DNA from: Candidatus Altimarinota bacterium
Lineage (GTDB): Bacteria; Patescibacteriota; Gracilibacteria; UBA4473
Direction of reading: 5' to 3'
DNA: 12,962 nt
Assembly (NCBI GenBank): GCA_905478675.1
Contig: CAJQJI010000103.1
Coordinates: 1 to 12,962 of the forward strand
The translations under genes and the position numbers were made by a program. The notes under the pieces are model-generated. The model was given only the letters and a program-made list of their open reading frames with translations, was not told where the DNA came from and searched no databases. Shown in pieces: positions 8,009 to 12,962 of the stretch. The first letter of the stretch is position 1, and every line of letters starts with the position of its first letter.

Positions 8009-8511
8009 TCAAACCCGTTTTCACTTTTATCCGCTAAGTGCTTCAGCTCAATGCGTTCCATCGCTCGCACAATTTTATCGGTTTTATACTTTCCGAGTAG
8101 AATCCGAATTCGATCTTGATTCCAGGCGTCACTTTCAAGCACTAACAAACGAGAATGTTGATCTTCTAAAAACCAATATCCATCAAAACGTTTCCATGAC
8201 ATTAAATCATAATCTCCAATGGTGATACCATTTTCATATAAGGTTATGGTTTGTTCGTTTTCGCCTTCTCGGTGTACCCATAAATAAAAAGCCGCCATTA
8301 AACAAATACACGCGACTGGCACGCCACTCGACTCTGGGTCCATTAAAAAAATAATTAAGGCCGTACCGAATGTCAGTAAACCAAAACTAATATACCAACC
8401 AAGACCTCGTTCGTAGGGGTGGTAGTCAAAAGCTTTCCAACTTACTAATTTTTTCCCATAAAAAGAAGTGTCTTTTTTGGCATCGTGAACCGAGTTTTCG
8501 CTCGTTTTCAT
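7981..8511 (-). CDS. Two-helix membrane protein with PH-like C-terminal domain
   Basis: This 176-residue protein has a polar N-terminus, then the motif SWKAFDYHPYERGLGWY at 24-40. Two membrane helices follow (about 40-57 and 63-79), linked by a short acidic turn. Residues 85-155 alternate short strands ending in a helix (TITLYENGITIGDYDL, then IRILLGKYKTDKIVRAMERI). That pattern resembles PH-like membrane-associated domains in small CPR membrane proteins that lie near secretion and pilus genes. The assignment is by architecture, not by search, and the biochemical role is unknown. It is the first gene of an operon with the 720-residue gene and has a strong promoter. The ATG at 8511 fits that promoter, with a leader of about 17 bases. 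Confidence 0.75.
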   Translation of the reverse strand: MKTSENSVHDAKKDTSFYGKKLVSWKAFDYHPYERGLGWYISFGLLTFGTALIIFLMDPESSGVPVACICLMAAFYLWVHREGENEQTITLYENGITIGDYDLMSWKRFDGYWFLEDQHSRLLVLESDAWNQDRIRILLGKYKTDKIVRAMERIELKHLADKSENGFDLWSRVFRL

Positions 8512-8530
8512 AGATTTTAAATAATAATCT
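8512..8530. repeat. Inverted repeat AGATT/AATCT at the start of the 176-residue gene
   Basis: The 19 bases directly before the start codon begin with AGATT and end with AATCT (plus strand), arms that pair around a 9-base AT spacer. It occupies the same place, between -10 and ATG, as the perfect AGATTTAAATCT palindrome upstream of the VirB6/TrbL-like gene. It is short and AT-rich, so chance is possible. Confidence 0.3.
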
Positions 8531-8534
8531 CAAG

Positions 8535-8563
8535 AGTATACCAGAAATTCGCCTTTTAAACAA
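8535..8563 (-). promoter_or_regulatory. Sigma70-type promoter of the two-gene membrane operon
   Basis: On the minus strand TTGTTT (8563-8558) and TATACT (8540-8535) are 17 bases apart. The TGG directly before TATACT also makes an extended -10. It drives the 176-residue gene and, through the 9-base junction, the 720-residue gene. Confidence 0.8.
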
Positions 8564-8591
8564 GCGCCACAAAAAAATGTTTTTTCAAATC

Positions 8592-8626
8592 AAAGCCCTG
8601 TCTCTAGAAAATAGAGACAGGGCTTT
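8592..8626 (-). terminator. Long-stem terminator after the cation ATPase gene
   Basis: A perfect 15-base stem (8592-8606 with 8612-8626) encloses the loop GAAAA. It lies 25 bases past the ATPase stop at 8651-8653. On the minus strand the stem ends in TTTGATTTG, an interrupted T-run; on the plus strand it ends in four T. The stem shares AAAGCCCTG/CAGGGCTTT with the terminator at 3614-3633. It insulates the ATPase from the membrane operon promoter at 8535-8563. Confidence 0.8.
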
Positions 8627-8650
8627 TCAAGCCGCTATTAATATGGAAAC

Positions 8651-11290
8651 TTATTTCAGTTTTTGTCGTTGTAAGGCTTTATATCCTTCCACCGCCACAA
8701 CGGGGATAAATGAGGCGACAAACACGATTCCCCAATCAGTTAGATTCAGTGGGTGTGTTCCTAAGGTTTGATTTAAGAATGGAACATAAAGCATAACTAG
8801 CACCATTAAAACGGAAGTAAATACCGCGACTAACAACATGTAGTTACTAAATGGATTCATGGCAAAAACCGAACGCGTAAACGAACGAGCCGAGAAGGCA
8901 TTAAATAATTGAACGATCACCAGCATTGTAAAAGCCACGGTTTGCGCATGAATTAAAGCCGCAGGATCAACGTCTAAGCCCTGAGAAAAACTCCAACCAT
9001 ATTGATACAAGGTGTATAAAAAACCAAGGGTCATCACGGTTCCGGTCATAATACCCGTCAGCAAGAAGTGAGCGACAAACCCGCCCTGTAATAATTTTTC
9101 TTTAGGATCTCGCGGATTCTTTTTCATAAGCCCTTTTTCGGCTTCATCAACCCCGAGGGCGATGGCCGGCAAAATATCGGTTCCTAAATCAATACACAAA
9201 ATTAAAATAGCGGTTAAAGGTAACGGTAAACCAAATAAAATAGCCGCAAAAATGACAAATAATTCGGCAATATTACAGCTAAAAATAAACCACACGAATT
9301 TTCTTAAATTTTCATAAATTCTTCGCCCTTCAGCCACGGCTGTTACAATCGAAGCAAAAGAATCATCGGTTAAAATCATGGTGGCTGCTTCTTTACTTAC
9401 TTCGGTCCCCGTAATCCCCATTGCCACACCAATGTCGGCTTTTTTTAACGCAGGAGCATCATTCACGCCGTCGCCGGTCATCGCAACGATTTCACCTTGT
9501 TCTTGTAATAAACGAACAATGCGCATTTTTTGTTCTGGTAAACTCCGGGCAAAAATCAAAGACTGCGATCGGTCTTGTAACATTTTACTTAACTTCACAT
9601 CTGAAATTTCTAACACTTCATCGCCCGTTAAAACTTGTACATCGTGCCCACGCACAATCCCTAGTTCTCGCGCAATCGCTTCCGCCGTCACCCCGTAGTC
9701 TCCAGTAATAACAATCACGCGAATCCCGGCACTGCGACAATTATGAACGGCTTCACGAACTTCAGCTCGCGGCGGATCAATCATCCCCACTAACCCCAGA
9801 AACACTAAATCCGTTTCGGCCTCAACGTCAGTGGTTGGAAGTTTTTTCGGGTTTAATTCTTTTTCGGCACAGGCTAAAACCCGTAACGCATTTTCAGCCA
9901 TGCGCTGGTAATGACTTTGAATTTGCGCTCGTTTATCGGTCGTTAATTCATGCACTTTTTTCCCATCACTCCAGTGCGTACATTTTTCTAAAAGTTGGTC
10001 TGGTGAACCCTTTACCAGCAGTTTGGCTTTATCTTCGGTAATAACCGACATCATTTTTCGATCTGAATCAAACGGAAAAATCTCAGCTACGCTGGGTTTT
10101 TCTAAATCTTTTAACTTTTTGGCTTTGGCATACAACGTTAATAAAGCCCCTTCGGTTGGGTCTCCGAGAATGGTATAGCGATGATCTTTATGCACCAAAC
10201 TGGCCTCATTACACACATAACAAGCTTCTAGCATTAAACTCATTAACGCTTTATTTTCTTTATGTTTTGATTGCCCTCCTACGTAGTTTACTTTCCCCGC
10301 TTGCGGGTCATACCCTACGCCTGACACATGATGAACCGAACGATCCGGCAAATATAACTCTCGCACCGTCATTTGGTTTTTTGTCAGGGTTCCGGTTTTA
10401 TCCGAACAAATAGTGGTAACCGCGCCCAACGTTTCAACCGAAGAGAGTTTTTTCACAATCGCTTTTTTTCGGGCTAATACGGTGGCGCCTAAGGCTAAGG
10501 CAATAGTAATAGTGGTTGGAAGTCCTTCGGGTACGGCTGCAATAGCCACTGAAACCGAGAACAAGATACTTTCTACCACGCCATAACCTCGCCATAAACC
10601 AATCCCAAACAAAATAACACAGAGTATACCTGTTACTTTGGTGACAAAAATACCTAAACGATTGAGTTCAATTTGCAGTGGTGATTTCACTTTTTCGGTT
10701 TCGGTTGTGAGGCGCGCAATTTCACCAAACTTGGTATTCATACCGGTTAAAGTCACTTCAAACACCCCAGAACCTTTGGCAATAGAGGTCCCCATAAACA
10801 CTTCGTCTTCGACTTTTTTTTCAATAGGTAAACTTTCTCCGGTTAAGGCTGATTCTTCAATTTTTAAAGAATGAGTTTCTAGCACGACGCCATCGGCAGG
10901 CACTTTATCCCCTTCGCCTAAAATAACTAAATCCCCTGGCACGAGGTATTTTGTTTCTAAAAGAATTTCTTCTCCATCACGCCAGACTCTAATTTCTGGA
11001 TGCACCATTTTCTTCAGGGCCTCCAGCGTTTTCTCGGTTCTAAATTCCTGCACAAACCCAATTAAAGCGTTCAAAATAACAATCCCTAAAATCACAAACC
11101 CTTCGGTTGGGTCGTGCGCTAAAAAGAACGAAAGAATCGCGGCGACGAGTAAAATAATAACGAGTAAATCGGTAAACTGTGAAAACAGAATTTTATACCA
11201 CGGATTAGAAGATTTAGCCGTTAAAACATTTTGGCCAAATTGAGCTAATTTTTGTTGCGCTTCAGCGTTCGTGAGTCCTTTTCGGGGCAT
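8651..11290 (-). CDS. P2-type cation-transporting ATPase
   Basis: An 879-residue integral membrane pump using ATP through an aspartyl-phosphate intermediate, of full length for bacterial P2 ATPases. Motifs in order: N-terminal cation ATPase domain; membrane helices M1-M2 (about 36-82); actuator motif TGES at 150-153; M4 motif PEGLP at 254-258; phosphorylation motif DKTGT at 297-301 (Asp297); nucleotide-site KGSP at 427-430; DPPR at 505-508; TGD at 529-531; TGDGVNDAP at 605-613; then six C-terminal membrane helices from about 662. M5 has NIAE (673-676). M6 reads DLGTD (701-705), as in animal Na,K-ATPases, where calcium pumps have NLVTD. The exact ion (calcium, sodium or other) is therefore open. 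No catalytic residue is missing. A good promoter lies just before the gene. The regulator gene ends 56 bases upstream with no visible terminator between. Confidence 0.93.
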   Translation of the reverse strand: MPRKGLTNAEAQQKLAQFGQNVLTAKSSNPWYKILFSQFTDLLVIILLVAAILSFFLAHDPTEGFVILGIVILNALIGFVQEFRTEKTLEALKKMVHPEIRVWRDGEEILLETKYLVPGDLVILGEGDKVPADGVVLETHSLKIEESALTGESLPIEKKVEDEVFMGTSIAKGSGVFEVTLTGMNTKFGEIARLTTETEKVKSPLQIELNRLGIFVTKVTGILCVILFGIGLWRGYGVVESILFSVSVAIAAVPEGLPTTITIALALGATVLARKKAIVKKLSSVETLGAVTTICSDKTGTLTKNQMTVRELYLPDRSVHHVSGVGYDPQAGKVNYVGGQSKHKENKALMSLMLEACYVCNEASLVHKDHRYTILGDPTEGALLTLYAKAKKLKDLEKPSVAEIFPFDSDRKMMSVITEDKAKLLVKGSPDQLLEKCTHWSDGKKVHELTTDKRAQIQSHYQRMAENALRVLACAEKELNPKKLPTTDVEAETDLVFLGLVGMIDPPRAEVREAVHNCRSAGIRVIVITGDYGVTAEAIARELGIVRGHDVQVLTGDEVLEISDVKLSKMLQDRSQSLIFARSLPEQKMRIVRLLQEQGEIVAMTGDGVNDAPALKKADIGVAMGITGTEVSKEAATMILTDDSFASIVTAVAEGRRIYENLRKFVWFIFSCNIAELFVIFAAILFGLPLPLTAILILCIDLGTDILPAIALGVDEAEKGLMKKNPRDPKEKLLQGGFVAHFLLTGIMTGTVMTLGFLYTLYQYGWSFSQGLDVDPAALIHAQTVAFTMLVIVQLFNAFSARSFTRSVFAMNPFSNYMLLVAVFTSVLMVLVMLYVPFLNQTLGTHPLNLTDWGIVFVASFIPVVAVEGYKALQRQKLK

Positions 11291-11315
11291 AGTTTTTGTA
11301 TTTTATGTTCCCCCT

Positions 11316-11344
11316 ATTATAACGTACTTTACGCTTTTAAACAA
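11316..11344 (-). promoter_or_regulatory. Sigma70-type promoter of the cation ATPase gene
   Basis: On the minus strand TTGTTT (11344-11339) and a perfect TATAAT (11321-11316) are 17 bases apart, beginning only 2 bases after the regulator's stop codon. The leader is about 19-20 bases. AGGGGG at 11315-11310 looks Shine-Dalgarno-like but is 19 bases from the ATG, too far for normal use. The pump can be transcribed alone or by read-through from the regulator. Confidence 0.8.
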
Positions 11345-11346
11345 CT

Positions 11347-12096
11347 CTAAGTCGTTGCTACGTCCCACATAATTTCAAAAATTTGTAATTGGGTTTCATA
11401 CACCGTTTTAGATTCGGTTAAAATCGCAAACAAGTGCGGTTCAAAAGAGACAATCAACATCTTTCCATCAAAGAGCTTAATTTCATTCTCGAATTTTTTA
11501 GCCGCGAAGCGCGATAATTTAATCAACCGCGTTTCTCTAAAAAAATCACTATCCCCCGATTGTACTTTTTTCCCCGCACTATCATCTAAGGCTAAACCTC
11601 GGAAAAAAATCTGTTTTTCAGCTCGTCTTTGCACATACTCCACATCATATTCCGGCCAATGTTCACGAATATTTTTAGAATTTGCGTAGCCCAAAATTTC
11701 AGTTTTTGACTTTAACGTTTCACCATAAGCACGCTTAATGCCATCTAAACCTTCAAACAATTGAACGGTATGGTTCTGGTTTTCAGCTGATTTAATAGAC
11801 GCTAAATAAGGGACGGCTTGTTTTAAAGCCTCAAATCGATTCTCGGTGGCGGCCAGTAAGGTGTCTGGATCAATCGCCGTAAAGTGTTTTATTTGCGCAA
11901 TCACTGACACCGATACCAACCCCTTTTCTTGCAATTTTTTCAGTGTTTCATACGTGGTCACGCGGTTCAAACCCGATTGTCGAGCTAAAGATGAAGCCGG
12001 GACGGTGCCTAGTTCTAAAGCCGACACGTAAATACGAGCTTCCTTTTCGGTATATCCCAACGGCTTCAAAACACTTAAAATAAAATCTTTATTCAT
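11347..12096 (-). CDS. TrmB-family HTH transcriptional regulator
   Basis: A 249-residue DNA-binding protein. Residues 5-75 form a winged helix-turn-helix: YTEKEARIYVSALELG opens it, the recognition helix falls in about 42-56 (GLNRVTTYETLKKLQ), and the wing covers 58-74. A helical linker (78-105) probably mediates dimerisation. Residues 110-249 match the style of the TrmB effector domain (LFEGLDGIKRAYGETLKS, then ILGYANSKNIREHWPEY). Classical archaeal TrmB proteins are longer and carry an extra sugar-binding domain. This short form lacks it, so its ligand cannot be called; sugar regulation should not be assumed. It is divergent from glutamine synthetase and directly upstream of the cation ATPase in the same direction, so both are candidate targets. 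An inverted repeat overlaps its own -35, which would allow autoregulation. Confidence 0.85.
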   Translation of the reverse strand: MNKDFILSVLKPLGYTEKEARIYVSALELGTVPASSLARQSGLNRVTTYETLKKLQEKGLVSVSVIAQIKHFTAIDPDTLLAATENRFEALKQAVPYLASIKSAENQNHTVQLFEGLDGIKRAYGETLKSKTEILGYANSKNIREHWPEYDVEYVQRRAEKQIFFRGLALDDSAGKKVQSGDSDFFRETRLIKLSRFAAKKFENEIKLFDGKMLIVSFEPHLFAILTESKTVYETQLQIFEIMWDVATT

Positions 12097-12153
12097 AACG
12101 GCAATTTGTAAATTTAATAAACAAACACAACTTATAAAAGTTCATCTTTAATA

Positions 12154-12182
12154 TTTATAGAACTAAAAAGAATTGCTGTAAA
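12154..12182 (-). promoter_or_regulatory. Sigma70-type promoter of the TrmB-like regulator
   Basis: On the minus strand TTTACA (12182-12177) and TATAAA (12159-12154) are separated by exactly 17 bases. The predicted start near 12147 leaves a leader of about 50 bases, longer than for the other genes here. A second TATAAG nearer the gene has no matching -35. Confidence 0.6.
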
Positions 12183-12194
12183 TTTTTTCTACAG
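12176..12194. repeat. Inverted repeat CTGTA/TACAG in the divergent control region
   Basis: CTGTA (12176-12180) and TACAG (12190-12194) are inverted around a 9-base AT spacer, so the arm centres are 14 bases apart. The left arm overlaps the -35 of the TrmB-like regulator, a position suited to repression. The arms are short, so chance cannot be excluded. Confidence 0.35.
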
Positions 12195-12218
12195 TCTTAT
12201 TTTTGATTTTATTAAGAG

Positions 12219-12246
12219 TTGTTTGCCGAAAACAGAAACCTAAATT
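12219..12246 (+). promoter_or_regulatory. Weak candidate promoter of glutamine synthetase
   Basis: TTGTTT (12219-12224), the same -35 as two other promoters here, is followed after 16 bases by TAAATT (12241-12246), a 4-of-6 match to TATAAT. The leader would be about 25 bases. Nothing better is seen in the 181-base divergent region, but the match is weak and an activator may be needed. Confidence 0.3.
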
Positions 12247-12277
12247 TTTGAATACATTCTTAACTTAAATATCCCCC

Positions 12278-12962
12278 ATGACAGAGATTGATGTAAACCG
12301 CATTGCTCAAGAAGAGGCTCTTGTTAAAGCCTTAGTAACCGATTTATCGGGCGGGTTTAAAGAAATTATTTTCCCTTCTAAACACTTACCCGAACTTATA
12401 GAACCCGGTATTGCCTACGACGGTTCTAGTTTTGCCGGCATTAATAATATCAATGCCAGTGATGCTATTTTAGCGGGGGTTGAGGCCACCCTAGTAGCGG
12501 TACCCGAAAGTATTGCCGAAAGTGAAAAGCCCGAGTACTGGATTATTTGTAATATCTTAAACACGAATCACGAACCACATCCTAATTGTGGACGAGGCAA
12601 ATTGTTAGCCCTACAACAAAATTTAAGTGACACCTGGGACGGCGGAAGATTATTTATGGGCGCAGAACCAGAAGCGTTTTTTATTGCGCAAGCCGATAAA
12701 GAAAACGTCGGAGCGCCTGGCGGCGGGAATGGAAATTACTTTAATCCTAAAGACCCGAAGAGTTTTATTATTGCGGAAATTTCAAACACGCTTGATGCCA
12801 TGGACTACCAAATTGAACGAGCCCACACCGAAGTGGGTGATGATCAGTTTGAAATTAACTGGCGCTTTGATACCGCCGAACGAACGGCTGATAAAATTCA
12901 AATCTTTAAACTCGTCGCGCATAAAATTGCCCGTAACTATGATTTAGATGTTACCTTTCTAC
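12278..12962 (+). CDS. glnA: Glutamine synthetase, partial (3' end beyond window)
   Basis: The first 228 residues of an ATP-dependent glutamate-ammonia ligase, cytoplasmic and normally dodecameric. The N-terminal beta-grasp domain ends with YDGSSFAGI (47-55), the family's FDGSS signature. The catalytic domain begins with GAEPEAFF (128-135), whose Glu130 and Glu132 match the metal-binding glutamates. HTEVGDDQFEI (183-193) supplies two more (Glu185 and Glu192). The helix KIQIFKLVAHKIA (206-218) matches the segment after this motif. The part with the later histidine, ATP-site and any adenylylation-site residues is outside the window. The sequence diverges: the usual SDMxLxPD reads SDAILAGVE, and HPNCGRGKLLALQ stands where PR-containing sequence is usual. 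The start is the first in-frame ATG; CCCCC rather than a Shine-Dalgarno sequence precedes it. It is divergent from the TrmB-like regulator. Confidence 0.92.
   Translation, partial: MTEIDVNRIAQEEALVKALVTDLSGGFKEIIFPSKHLPELIEPGIAYDGSSFAGINNINASDAILAGVEATLVAVPESIAESEKPEYWIICNILNTNHEPHPNCGRGKLLALQQNLSDTWDGGRLFMGAEPEAFFIAQADKENVGAPGGGNGNYFNPKDPKSFIIAEISNTLDAMDYQIERAHTEVGDDQFEINWRFDTAERTADKIQIFKLVAHKIARNYDLDVTFL

Noticed and set aside
8577..8771. Plus-strand 64-codon open frame
   Set aside because: It reads through the terminator hairpin and then antisense to the ATPase C-terminus, so it is not a credible gene.
11310..11315. AGGGGG before the ATPase as a Shine-Dalgarno site
   Set aside because: It is 19 bases from the ATG and lies at about the predicted transcription start.
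3666..12096. UGA recoding (glycine) as in some CPR lineages
   Set aside because: No in-frame TGA occurs in any gene, and all five visible stops are TAA or TAG, so there is no support for recoding.
12627..12947. Plus-strand 106-codon open frame inside glutamine synthetase
   Set aside because: It is an alternative frame of a gene whose catalytic motifs are read in the other frame.
1..12962. CRISPR array, tRNA or rRNA gene, insertion sequence or integrase
   Set aside because: No regularly spaced repeats, cloverleaf-like sequence, transposase-like protein or terminal inverted repeats were seen; the VirB6/TrbL-like gene alone does not show an integrated mobile element.

Overview
The window looks like a chromosomal segment from a Candidate Phyla Radiation (Patescibacteria) bacterium. 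This is inferred from protein style, not from a marker gene. A VirB6/TrbL-like polytopic protein is encoded beside very long, family-less alpha-helical proteins. There is also a small 'two membrane helices plus PH-like domain' protein, a TrmB-type regulator and a P2-type cation ATPase. The DNA is moderately AT-rich, genes are tightly packed, and no start codon is preceded by a convincing Shine-Dalgarno sequence. Promoters are nevertheless ordinary sigma70 type (TTGnnn-17-TATAAT). No TGA occurs inside any gene frame and the visible stops are TAA or TAG, so there is no sign of the UGA recoding known in some CPR lineages. I cannot fix the lineage further.

Layout. Six genes run leftwards and one runs rightwards. 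Positions 1-3492 (-) hold a giant, 5'-complete but 3'-truncated gene for a helical, coiled-coil-rich protein of at least 1164 residues. Positions 3666-5660 (-) encode a secreted or inner-membrane VirB6/TrbL-like protein with a long hydrophilic tail. Positions 5809-7971 (-) encode a 720-residue protein with a Gly/Ala-rich hydrophobic segment. Positions 7981-8511 (-) encode a 176-residue two-helix membrane protein. Positions 8651-11290 (-) encode a P-type cation ATPase. Positions 11347-12096 (-) encode a TrmB-like HTH regulator. Positions 12278-12962 (+) hold the start of a glutamine synthetase gene that runs off the right edge. No gene-free stretch exceeds 181 bases. All intergenic regions are short and hold promoters, terminators or inverted repeats.

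How it may work. The four left-hand genes look like one functional locus, a membrane or secretion assembly. The 176- and 720-residue genes are 9 bases apart and form an operon. The VirB6/TrbL-like gene and the giant gene follow as separate units, each with its own promoter, and a terminator separates one unit from the next. No VirB4-type ATPase or pilin lies in the window, so the assembly, if real, continues elsewhere. On the right, the TrmB-like regulator and glutamine synthetase are divergent and share a 181-base control region. The regulator lies directly upstream of the cation ATPase with no terminator between, so it may affect either neighbour.
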